Assembly: GCA_965284645.1 (NCBI GenBank)
Contig: OZ260106.1
Location: 496,001-560,000 of the forward strand
DNA: 64,000 nucleotides
Reading direction: 5' to 3'
DNA from: JAIBAJ01 sp965284645
GTDB lineage: Bacteria; Bacteroidota; Bacteroidia; JAIBAJ01
The translations under genes were made by a program, and so were the position numbers. Under the pieces are notes generated by a model. It saw only the letters and a program-made list of their open reading frames with translations. It made no database searches and was not told where the DNA came from. Within the stretch, counting starts at the first letter, position 1, and each line of letters begins with the position of its first letter. This document shows positions 19,507 to 28,033 of the stretch, piece by piece.

Positions 19507-22500
19507 ATGTACAAAAAAACCCTTTTATTCAGCGGATTAGCAACCCTTTTTGTTGGGTGGCTCGTGCTTCTGGGTTATTTGTGTGATATTCCTTTTCTAC
19601 ATGTAGGAATTTTGGACGAGGTGGTTATGAAAGCCAATACGGCTATGGCATTTACCTTTCTCGGATTTTCCTTGTTGATTTTCCAAACCAATTGGAATTA
19701 TAAAAAATATCCTATCCTGCTGCTTTCTGTCTGTGTAATTTGCTTCGGTTTTTTAAACTTAATACAAGATTATACAAAACTAACCTTTGGTATCGATGAG
19801 TTTCTCATTAAAGACATCCAAGCTAGGGAAAAAGGTAGCCTGACACCAGGAAGAATGGCCTCCACTACCTCCCTCTGCTTCATCTTAATGGGTTTCTTTA
19901 ATATTGGCTTAACCATCCCAAATGCAAAAATCCGACTCATCTTTCAATGGGGCTTGCACCTCGCCGGTCTTATTTCCTTAATCGCCCTTTTAGGCCATTG
20001 GTTCAGAGTACCTTGGTTATATTCCATTTCCTCCAATAATGCGATGGCTTTTACTACATCGGTTGTAATATTGGTTTATTCGAGTGCTGGCACCTTGGCC
20101 TTTCCCAACCTTGGAATACCTTCCTTATTTCAAGGGAGCGGACTGGGCAATATCATGGCCATTCGGCTTTTTTTCCTGAGTTTAGCTTCCACCCTTTTCC
20201 TTGGATTCCTCTGGCTATCGCTTTACCGGTTCAATATTATTTCTGCCAGCTTCGCTATCGAACTCTTTACCATTTCTATAATCCTTACAAATATTGCCTT
20301 TATTGCCTACGTTACGTATCAAACCAATTCTGTCGACTCCAAAAGACAGGAGGCAGAAAAAAGCCTTGAAACAATTAACCGAAATCTTGAAAAAACAATA
20401 GAAGAACGAACAGCCCAACTTCGTGAAATCAGCGAAATGCTCAACTTAGCTACAATCGGCGCTAATGTTGGGGTTTTCACCATCGATATGGTAAAGCAAG
20501 AGGTTAAAGGAAATCGAATTTTTGCTGAAATTTTAGGCATCCATGAGGCAGAATTCCCAATTCCTGCCAAACGCCTTCAATCCTTTATTCACAAAGAAGA
20601 TTTGCCTATTTTAATGTCCAAGTTAAATTCGCTCGACCAATATAATTCGGGTATTGATTTGGATTACCGTATCATTAACCCTTCCGGCGAAACCAAAATA
20701 GTAAAGGTGAAAGGCATTACCGAAAAAGACGGAAATGGCAAACCCCGTCGAATTTTTGGTGTGTATCTGGATATTACGGAGGCCCGAAAGAAGGAAGAAC
20801 TGATTTCCTCAGGGAATGATAACCTTAGAGCCATTATTGATAGTACCACGGATATTATTTGGTCGCTCGACAAAAACTATTGCTACATCACCGCCAATAA
20901 AGCCTTTTCGGAGTCAATTTACCTCCTATCCGGTAAATATCCCGAAAAAGGAGATATGATCTTTGACCTAAAATATACACCAGAAGTTAATGCTCGCTGG
21001 AGACAACTGTACGATAAAGCCCTTTCTGGGGAAACCTTTACGGAAATTATCGAAAATACCTTTACTTCAGCTAAAATTGAATACACCTTTAACCCGATTG
21101 TTAACGAACAATTGCAAGTTGTCGGGGTTACTACCCGGGGTAAAGACATTACCCAACATCTAAACTATGAAATAGAACTCCAAGAAACCGCCAATTTCAT
21201 TGAAACCCTTCGCGAAGCCATTCCTTGTTTGATTTACCAATTCAATCGGAATACAGGCCGACTAACCTACATGAATTCCTTTTTTGAAGAGCTAATCGGC
21301 GTTAAGAAGGAAGAAATAAACCTGATCCCAAATAAAATCTTCAGTTTTATCCATCCCGAAGATTTACACCTGATCGACTACCTAAATATTGAAAGGGAAA
21401 ATGGAAACGGAAAAAAAATAGTTACCGAAATGCGTCTTCGTGATAAAACAGGTGCTTATCGCTGGATCAACCTGCACGAAATCGGTTTGGTCAAACAATC
21501 TGGCGATCGAATCGGCGAAACCATCGGTATAGGGCTCGATATCACCAGCCGAATCGAAGCCGAAACTAAATTAATCCAAGAAAAAGAAAGTGCCGAAAAA
21601 TTGGCAAGAGCAAAGTCAGAATTCCTTTCTGTGATGAGCCACGAAATCCGTACACCCATGAATGCCGTTATAGGTTTTACAGATTTATTGGCCAAAGAAA
21701 GTCCGCGTTCCGATCAAAAAGAATACCTCGATATTATCCAATTTTCAACCCGTCACCTCCTAGGATTGATCAATGACGTGCTGGATTATTCAAAAATCGA
21801 ATCAGGCAAAATAACCTTCGAACACCGGCCATTTAACCTTAAAAAACAAGTCTCAAACCTCGTACAACTCTTCTCTTCCAAAGCCTCTGAAAAAGGAATT
21901 GTCATGCGACTGGTTGAACCCGAAACCGCCATCCAACTGGTTTCTGGCGATGAAATCAGGTTTAACCAAATCCTTAGTAACCTGCTTGGAAATGCGGTAA
22001 AATTCACCCACAAAGGGTCAATTGATCTTGGATACAAATTGGTTAGTCAGATAGATAACAACCTCCGAATCGAGTTTTTTGTGAAAGATTCGGGCATCGG
22101 TATTCCCAAAAATAAACAGGCTGGCATTTTCGAATCCTTCAGCCAGGCCGATGAAGGCACCAGCCGTAAATATGGAGGCACCGGATTGGGACTTTCCATT
22201 TCTAAAAAATTAGTGGAGTTGCAAAATGGCAGTATATGGCTTGAAAGTGAACCCGGACAAGGCAGTACCTTCTTTTTCGAAATCCCATTTCAAAAGGCAG
22301 AACAAAGCCAATTGAAGGAAGAAAAAGTTGAACCACAAAAAACAGAACAGAACTTACTGGGCATGAACGTTTTACTAGCTGAAGACAATAAAATAAATGT
22401 AATTCTGGCCAAGAAAGTTTTGCAAGGCTGGCAATGCGAAGTTGAGGTTGCAGCCGATGGTAAAGAGGCTTTGGAAAAAGTTCAAAATGGGAAATTTCAC

Positions 22501-22731
22501 ATTGTTTTGATGGATTTGCATATGCCGGTAATGGATGGGTACGAAGCCTTAAAAGCCATTCGAAATTTACCTGACCCCTCCATTTATTCCATTCCCATTA
22601 TCGCCCTGTCTGCCAATGCCGAAAGCGAGCTGGAAGAGGAAATCGCCAAAGAATTTACCGGTTATATGAGCAAACCTTTTAATCCTGAACGCCTATTCGA
22701 GGTCTTGTCCAAATACCGCCAGACCCCTTAA
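19507..22731 (+). CDS. membrane hybrid histidine kinase with three PAS domains and receiver
   Basis: 1,074 residues. About seven to eight membrane segments (residues 5-265) form a MASE-like sensor. A short coiled coil (about 285-315) and three PAS/PAC domains (about 320-425, 435-555, 560-690) follow. The HisKA H-box FLSVMSHEIRTPMNAVIGF has phospho-acceptor His712. The ATPase has an N-box (NQILSNLLGNAVKFT), G1 (DSGIGIP) and G2 (GGTGLGLSI). The C-terminal receiver (about 945-1070) has LLAEDNKINV and phospho-acceptor Asp1003 in LMDLHMPVMDGYEAL. No response regulator or output gene is adjacent, so the pathway target is unknown. The gene is divergent from the TMEM260-like operon. An R3 repeat starts 16 bp after its stop. 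Confidence 0.93.
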   Translation: MYKKTLLFSGLATLFVGWLVLLGYLCDIPFLHVGILDEVVMKANTAMAFTFLGFSLLIFQTNWNYKKYPILLLSVCVICFGFLNLIQDYTKLTFGIDEFLIKDIQAREKGSLTPGRMASTTSLCFILMGFFNIGLTIPNAKIRLIFQWGLHLAGLISLIALLGHWFRVPWLYSISSNNAMAFTTSVVILVYSSAGTLAFPNLGIPSLFQGSGLGNIMAIRLFFLSLASTLFLGFLWLSLYRFNIISASFAIELFTISIILTNIAFIAYVTYQTNSVDSKRQEAEKSLETINRNLEKTIEERTAQLREISEMLNLATIGANVGVFTIDMVKQEVKGNRIFAEILGIHEAEFPIPAKRLQSFIHKEDLPILMSKLNSLDQYNSGIDLDYRIINPSGETKIVKVKGITEKDGNGKPRRIFGVYLDITEARKKEELISSGNDNLRAIIDSTTDIIWSLDKNYCYITANKAFSESIYLLSGKYPEKGDMIFDLKYTPEVNARWRQLYDKALSGETFTEIIENTFTSAKIEYTFNPIVNEQLQVVGVTTRGKDITQHLNYEIELQETANFIETLREAIPCLIYQFNRNTGRLTYMNSFFEELIGVKKEEINLIPNKIFSFIHPEDLHLIDYLNIERENGNGKKIVTEMRLRDKTGAYRWINLHEIGLVKQSGDRIGETIGIGLDITSRIEAETKLIQEKESAEKLARAKSEFLSVMSHEIRTPMNAVIGFTDLLAKESPRSDQKEYLDIIQFSTRHLLGLINDVLDYSKIESGKITFEHRPFNLKKQVSNLVQLFSSKASEKGIVMRLVEPETAIQLVSGDEIRFNQILSNLLGNAVKFTHKGSIDLGYKLVSQIDNNLRIEFFVKDSGIGIPKNKQAGIFESFSQADEGTSRKYGGTGLGLSISKKLVELQNGSIWLESEPGQGSTFFFEIPFQKAEQSQLKEEKVEPQKTEQNLLGMNVLLAEDNKINVILAKKVLQGWQCEVEVAADGKEALEKVQNGKFHIVLMDLHMPVMDGYEALKAIRNLPDPSIYSIPIIALSANAESELEEEIAKEFTGYMSKPFNPERLFEVLSKYRQTP

Positions 22732-22746
22732 TTGTTTCATTATCAT

Positions 22747-22912
22747 TATTTGGCGGGCCCCATTCGCATAACCTTTTGTGCTTTTATTAACCATTGTACT
22801 AGCGAATGGTCGGGCTATCCACTGCAAGTCCTCGGTCTGCTCCGTTCCTCCGCATCCCTGTGGGCTTTCCGTTTCTATCCCTGCCCGGAAAATACAGCGC
22901 CAAGAAAAACTG
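22747..22912 (+). repeat. R3 structured repeat, copy B
   Basis: Begins ATTTGGCGGGCCCC 16 bp after the histidine kinase stop, same strand. Helix 1 pairs 22760-22767 (CCATTCGC) with 22802-22809 (GCGAATGG). Helix 2 pairs AAGTCC with GGGCTT. The outer TCGGGC/GCCCGG pairing is also possible. End approximate. Confidence 0.8.
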
Positions 22913-22991
22913 AATTGGTGAAATAAGTCTCGCCCATTCAAATTCAAATTGATAAAAGGCCTAAACTTCATTAACGTATTTCCATTTCTTA

Positions 22992-23170
22992 AACCCAAAT
23001 TACGCATTAGAAATCGTAATGAAGCTTTCAAATGCAATAAAGACGAGGGTTTCAGGTTAATTTTTTGGGTGAAGGAATAGTAAACTATTTTGAGGTCAAA
23101 AATTGTTCTGAAATCCTTGTATTTGAAGCAGTTGGAAGCTGTAATAGATTTCTAATGCTGAATTTGGGTT
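22992..23170 (+). repeat. R2 repeat, copy A (MITE with 24-bp terminal inverted repeats)
   Basis: 179 bp. Left terminus 22992-23015 and right terminus 23147-23170 match at 22 of 24 positions as inverted repeats (AACCCAAATT, two variable bases, GCATTAGAAATC). Nearly identical copies lie at 44010-44187 (same strand) and 38749-38926 (opposite strand). No coding capacity. It abuts R1 copy B. Confidence 0.9.
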
Positions 23171-23171
23171 A

Positions 23172-23298
23172 AACCAATTTTAATTTATAAATGGTCCAAA
23201 GGCACTTTGTAAATTTAGATTGGAAAATGCCGATATAAAAGCAATTTAGGCAAATTGTGGCGAAGCATAATCGGACTATTACAGATTTATAATCGGTA
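23172..23298 (-). repeat. R1 repeat, copy B
   Basis: 127 bp, inverted relative to copies A and C. It starts one base after the end of R2 copy A, so two elements lie head to tail. It ends 29 bp before the ileS -7 element. Confidence 0.85.
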
Positions 23299-23327
23299 TC
23301 AAACTACCTTCAAACCTCCTAATTTCC

Positions 23328-23335
23328 TATCTTTG
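23328..23335 (+). promoter_or_regulatory. -7 promoter element of ileS
   Basis: TATCTTTG followed by CACCC, a perfect TAnnTTTG match, 29 bp before the ileS ATG. No clear TTTG is seen at -33; that position overlaps the gap between R1 copy B and the element. Confidence 0.65.
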
Positions 23336-23364
23336 CACCCTTTTTAAAATTCCAAGCCACAACC

Positions 23365-26300
23365 ATGTTGTATCCAGAATACAAATCCTTGAACCTACCC
23401 GAAATCGCTGCGAAAGTGGCTGAAAAGTGGAACAAGGAGAACACCTTCCAACAAAGCATCGAAAACCGCCCTTCCGACAATCCTTTTGTTTTTTATGAAG
23501 GTCCTCCATCCGCCAACGGAATGCCTGGCATCCACCACGTGATGGCCCGAACCATCAAAGATATTTTTTGTAGGTACAAAACGTTGAAAGGCTACCGTGT
23601 AGAGCGCAAAGCAGGCTGGGACACCCATGGTCTGCCTATCGAATTGGGGGTTGAAAAGGCCCTCGGAATTACTAAGGAAGATATTGGCAAATCCATCACT
23701 GTTGAAGAATACAATGCTGCCTGCCGCAAGGAGGTGATGAAATATACTGATATTTGGGATGACCTCACCAAAAAAATGGGCTATTGGGTCGACCTCGAAC
23801 ATCCGTATATCACCTACGAAAACAACTACATCGAGTCAGTTTGGTGGCTTTTACAGCAATTGTATTCCAAAAACATGCTGTATAAAGGCTTTACTATTCA
23901 GCCTTATTCACCTGCAGCAGGCACTGGTCTATCTTCGCACGAACTGAACCAACCCGGCACCTATAAAATGGTGAAGGATTTGACCGCCGTAGCAATGTTT
24001 CGGCTGAATTCTGATTCGGCCATTGTTTCATTTGAAAATACAGCTTACTTCCTCGCTTGGACTACCACTCCTTGGACACTTCCATCCAACACTGCGCTTG
24101 CCGTTGGAAAAGAAATTGAATATGTGGCTGTAAAAACATTTAGTCCCTACACTGGAAAGCTTGTTACCGTTATCCTCGCCAAGGATTTAATGGGAAAATA
24201 CTTTCCCGAAAAAAATGCGGGCCTACCTTTCGAAGATTTTAAAGAAGGCGACAAAAACATACCATTTACAATTGTCAAAAGCTTTAAGGGTAAAGACCTC
24301 GAAGGAATCCGCTATGAGCAGTTGTTGCCTTATGCCCAACCTGAATCGGGCGACATGTTCAAGGTAATAATTGGAGATTTTGTTACAACAGAAGACGGAA
24401 CCGGTATTGTGCACATTGCACCCAGCTTCGGTGCCGACGACTTTAGGGTAGCCAAAGCCAACGGAATAGGTGCCCTCACCTTGGTTGACAAACGCGGTAA
24501 ATTTGTTTCAGAAGTTAGCGATTTCCCAAATGAATACGTAAAAGAAGACTACCTCAATGCTGAGGAAAAAACTGCTGAAATCAAGCGTTTGCAAAACCTT
24601 CCCGACGATTCGGATTTCAATAAACTGGTTAAACAAATTGTCACTCGTACCAACGAATACCTCAGCGTTGACGAACGTATTGCCATTAAGCTTCAACTCG
24701 ACGGAAAACTCTTTAAAAAGGAGAAATACGAACACACCTACCCCCATTGCTGGCGAACGGATAAACCGGTTTTGTACTATCCGCTCGACTCTTGGTTTGT
24801 GCGCACCACAGCGGCCAAAGATAAGCTCATCGAACTTAACAAAACTATCAATTGGAAACCTGAAAGTACAGGCACCGGACGATTCGGGAACTGGCTTGAG
24901 AACTTGGTAGATTGGAACCTAAGCCGAAGCCGTTATTGGGGCATTCCGCTACCGATCTGGAGAACAGAGGATGGAAGTGAAGAACGTTGTATAGGTTCGG
25001 TAGAGGAATTGAAAACTGAGATGGCAAACGCCAACCAAACCTTAGGTATCCAAAATCCAGATCTCAATGACCTGCATCGTCCTTTTATTGATGATGTTGT
25101 GCTTGTTTCGAAAAGTGGCAAACCCATGAAACGCGAAACAGACCTAATCGATGTATGGTTCGACTCAGGTTCTATGCCTTATGCACAATGGCACTATCCA
25201 TTCGAAAATAAAGAACTGGTAGATCAAGGCCGGGCTTTCCCTGCCGATTTTATAGCAGAAGGTGTGGATCAAACCCGTGGCTGGTTCTTTACCCTGCATG
25301 CCATTTCGGTAATGGTTTTTGGAAAAGTTGCTTTCAAAAATGTGGTGTCCAATGGTTTGGTGCTAGATAAAAACGGGAATAAAATGAGCAAACGCCTTGG
25401 CAATGCTGTAGATCCGTTTACAACCCTTGCTAAATATGGTCCGGATGCTACCCGTTGGTACATGATTTCCAATGCCGCGCCTTGGGAAAACCTTAAATTT
25501 GACATTGAAGGTATTGGTGAAGTGCAACGTAAGCTTTTCGGTACCTTATACAACACTTATTCCTTCTTTGCCATTTACGCGAATATTGATCAGTTTGTCA
25601 TGGATCCAAGTAAAAGCATTCCCATTTCGGAACGCCAGGTGCTCGACCGTTGGATCATTTCAAAATTACACAGTCTCATAAAAGATGTAGATGCCTACTA
25701 TGCTGATTATGAACCAACCAAGGCCACCCGTGCTATTGAAGAGTTTGTAGATAGGCATTTGAGTAATTGGTATGTGAGGCTTTCTAGGAGGGTGTTTTGG
25801 AAAGGCGAAATGAACCGAGACAAGCAAGCTGCCTATGAAACATTGTACGAATGTTTATTGACAGTTGGTCAATTAATGAGTCCGGTTGCACCATTCTTTG
25901 CAGATTGGATGTACAGCAATTTGACCCAATCTTCCAGAGCCAAAGCTATTGCAGAAAACAGCGCCTTGCAATACGAATCTGTGCATTTAAGCTACTGGAT
26001 GCCTGTAAAAGCTGAAGTAATCGATGGTGATTTGGAGGAACGAATGGAATTGGCCCAACAAGTGACTAGTATGATCCTATCCTTAAGAAAAAAACAAAAC
26101 ATCCGGGTTCGTCAGCCTTTGCAAAGAATTATGGTTCCTGTGCTCGATCAACATTTCCAAGATCAATTGGAATTGGTAAAGGACTTAATTCTGGCCGAAG
26201 TCAATATCAAGGAATTGGAGTATTTGAAAGATGCTGGAATTATTAAAAAACGTATCAAACCCGACTTTAAAAAACTTGGACCAAAATATGGTCAGCATAT

Positions 26301-26784
26301 GAAGGCTATCGCTAACGAGATTACTGCCTTTAACCAGCAACAAATTGCCGAATTAGAACAAAATGGCACCATGGTACTTCATTTAGCCAGCGGTCCTATT
26401 GCCATTGATGTACAGGATGTTGAAATTTCTTCCGACGATATTCCGGGCTGGTTGGTTGCCAGCGAAGGCAAAGTGACTGTTGCCCTGGACATTACCCTTA
26501 CTGAAGAATTGAGAAACGAAGGAATAGCGAGAGAACTCATCAACCGTATCCAAAACCTCAGAAAAGAGAGCGGATTAGAGGTTACAGATCGCATTCAGGT
26601 GAACATGATGCACCATGATGCAGTTACCCCTGCCGTTCAAAACAATTTAAGATATATTTGCACCGAAATTTTAGCCGACAGTTTCGACGTACTGCCAAAC
26701 ATCAGTGAAGCCGGAGCCGTTCAAGTTGAAATCGACGAAGACATTAAAACCCTAGTTTCCCTAAAAAAATCCAGTTTAAACTAA
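23365..26784 (+). CDS. ileS: isoleucyl-tRNA synthetase
   Basis: 1,139 residues, the long form. It charges tRNA-Ile in the cytoplasm. The HIGH-class motif is within residues 47-60 (PPSANGMPGIHHVM) and KMSKR is at 673-677 (NGNKMSKRLGN). The CP1 editing domain lies between (about 190-420; TTTPWTLPSNTALAVG and GTGIVHIAPSFGADD). The anticodon-binding domain (about 730-890) and a C-terminal extension follow. The Ile-specific WFDSGSMP segment and GGVDQ-like EGVDQTRGWFF are present. The long C-terminal region and GIHH signature suggest the eukaryote-like type 2 clade, often less sensitive to mupirocin (inference). A DksA-like gene follows after 6 bp. Confidence 0.97.
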   Translation: MLYPEYKSLNLPEIAAKVAEKWNKENTFQQSIENRPSDNPFVFYEGPPSANGMPGIHHVMARTIKDIFCRYKTLKGYRVERKAGWDTHGLPIELGVEKALGITKEDIGKSITVEEYNAACRKEVMKYTDIWDDLTKKMGYWVDLEHPYITYENNYIESVWWLLQQLYSKNMLYKGFTIQPYSPAAGTGLSSHELNQPGTYKMVKDLTAVAMFRLNSDSAIVSFENTAYFLAWTTTPWTLPSNTALAVGKEIEYVAVKTFSPYTGKLVTVILAKDLMGKYFPEKNAGLPFEDFKEGDKNIPFTIVKSFKGKDLEGIRYEQLLPYAQPESGDMFKVIIGDFVTTEDGTGIVHIAPSFGADDFRVAKANGIGALTLVDKRGKFVSEVSDFPNEYVKEDYLNAEEKTAEIKRLQNLPDDSDFNKLVKQIVTRTNEYLSVDERIAIKLQLDGKLFKKEKYEHTYPHCWRTDKPVLYYPLDSWFVRTTAAKDKLIELNKTINWKPESTGTGRFGNWLENLVDWNLSRSRYWGIPLPIWRTEDGSEERCIGSVEELKTEMANANQTLGIQNPDLNDLHRPFIDDVVLVSKSGKPMKRETDLIDVWFDSGSMPYAQWHYPFENKELVDQGRAFPADFIAEGVDQTRGWFFTLHAISVMVFGKVAFKNVVSNGLVLDKNGNKMSKRLGNAVDPFTTLAKYGPDATRWYMISNAAPWENLKFDIEGIGEVQRKLFGTLYNTYSFFAIYANIDQFVMDPSKSIPISERQVLDRWIISKLHSLIKDVDAYYADYEPTKATRAIEEFVDRHLSNWYVRLSRRVFWKGEMNRDKQAAYETLYECLLTVGQLMSPVAPFFADWMYSNLTQSSRAKAIAENSALQYESVHLSYWMPVKAEVIDGDLEERMELAQQVTSMILSLRKKQNIRVRQPLQRIMVPVLDQHFQDQLELVKDLILAEVNIKELEYLKDAGIIKKRIKPDFKKLGPKYGQHMKAIANEITAFNQQQIAELEQNGTMVLHLASGPIAIDVQDVEISSDDIPGWLVASEGKVTVALDITLTEELRNEGIARELINRIQNLRKESGLEVTDRIQVNMMHHDAVTPAVQNNLRYICTEILADSFDVLPNISEAGAVQVEIDEDIKTLVSLKKSSLN

Positions 26785-26790
26785 AAGAAC

Positions 26791-27180
26791 ATGACAGAAA
26801 ATTCTACAGAAAAAGTTCGGTACTCTGACGAGGAATTGGCAGAATTCAAAGAGATTATCCTAAAAAAATTGGAAGAAGCTCAACAGGATTTGGAATTACT
26901 TCGTGATCAAATTTCACACCGCGACGATCATGGCACCGACGACACTTCTCCAACTTTTAAATTGTTGGAAGATGGTTCTGAAGTCATGAGCCGCGAAGAA
27001 ACGAATCAATTGGCCGTTCGTCAACAGAAGTTTATTGCCAATTTGCAAGCCGCCCTTGTAAGGATTCAAAACAAGACCTATGGCATCTGCAGAGAAACAG
27101 GTAAATTAATTTCTAAAGAGCGTCTTCGGATTGTTCCTCATGCTACTTTAAGCATTGAGGCTAAAAATAAAATGGGGTAA
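26791..27180 (+). CDS. TraR/DksA-family protein with degenerate zinc finger
   Basis: 129 residues. The layout is DksA-like: an N-terminal helical hairpin (about 10-85, with ISHRDDHGTDDTSPTF at the turn) and a C-terminal globular finger (YGICRETGKLISKERLRIVP). DksA-type proteins enter the RNA polymerase secondary channel and alter initiation with ppGpp. Only one cysteine remains of the usual four zinc ligands; RETG replaces the second Cys, and H and S/E occupy the distal pair. The coiled-coil tip lacks a clear DxxDxA. It starts 6 bp after ileS and must be co-transcribed. Cys-poor versions are common in Bacteroidota, so the loss need not mean loss of function. Confidence 0.85.
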   Translation: MTENSTEKVRYSDEELAEFKEIILKKLEEAQQDLELLRDQISHRDDHGTDDTSPTFKLLEDGSEVMSREETNQLAVRQQKFIANLQAALVRIQNKTYGICRETGKLISKERLRIVPHATLSIEAKNKMG

Positions 27181-27421
27181 TTTTTTTGCAGGGAGGAGTT
27201 CGTTTCATCAACGCACCTGCCTGCATACATCACCTTATCTAAGCCTTCATTAGGAATTTTTTGAAAGTTTACCCGTTAAACTTTAACTCAATCCAAGGTT
27301 TTCGCTTTCTAACGTTTAGGGAAGATTTAAAATAACTGAAAATCACCTAAGTTAAATTCAACTATTGCTGTGTTTTGTAAATAACCCAAAACAAACCTTT
27401 TTATAAACCAAACAAAAATCA

Positions 27422-27877
27422 ATGAAATCCAAATTTTTACTCGCTTCTCTTTTGCTTTCTGGCTTAATTCTCAGCTCTTGCTCCAAAGTAAAAGTACTTA
27501 CAGCCTATCAGCAAAATGTAACAACAACCAATATCACCCAATGGCCATTATTGGCTGATTTGGAGGTAGATTTAACCCGCAAGGCCACTGGTTCATCTCG
27601 GATGGCTTCAAGCGAAAAAGTAGTAAAAGAAGCAGCACTTCACGAGGCTATGAAATCCTCCGGAGCAGATGTAATTATCCACCCGGTATTCGATATCACC
27701 TATGGAAAGAAAATCATCGAAGTAAGTGTTTCTGGTTACCCAGCCAAATTCAAATCAATCCGTAAAGCAAGTTTGGAAGATATCACCTTGATGCAAGAAA
27801 TGAAGGATGCTCTACTTTTAAATCCAAATCTGTTGAATTACGAAGAAGAAAGAAAAACCACTATTAAAATAAAATAG
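27422..27877 (+). CDS. small lipoprotein of unknown function
   Basis: 151 residues. The signal peptide has a lipobox (LILSSC), so it should be lipidated at Cys20 and inserted into the inner or outer membrane. The mature part begins SKVKVLTAYQQN and contains a compact domain (about 40-115) with AALHEAMKSSGADVIIHPVFDI and a repeated beta-strand pattern up to VSGYPAKFKSIRK. I do not recognise the family. It stands alone, 241 bp after the DksA-like gene, and is followed by a strong terminator. Confidence 0.8.
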   Translation: MKSKFLLASLLLSGLILSSCSKVKVLTAYQQNVTTTNITQWPLLADLEVDLTRKATGSSRMASSEKVVKEAALHEAMKSSGADVIIHPVFDITYGKKIIEVSVSGYPAKFKSIRKASLEDITLMQEMKDALLLNPNLLNYEEERKTTIKIK

Positions 27878-27898
27878 TTCTTATCGCTTTCCTTATTC

Positions 27899-27945
27899 AA
27901 CCCAGTACAGGCAGTTCTTTCTCCTGTGCTGGGTTTCTTCTTTTT
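27899..27945 (+). terminator. intrinsic terminator of the lipoprotein gene
   Basis: AACCCAGTACAGG (27899-27911) pairs with CCTGTGCTGGGTT (27923-27935) with one mismatch, followed by TCTTCTTTTT. Confidence 0.9.
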
Positions 27946-28033
27946 GGGCTATTAAGATTCTTACGTTCAAAAGTTTTTGCTTTTCTAAATCCAGCAAGGC
28001 TTTGCTTTTGGAAATTCGTAAAAATTTTAATTT

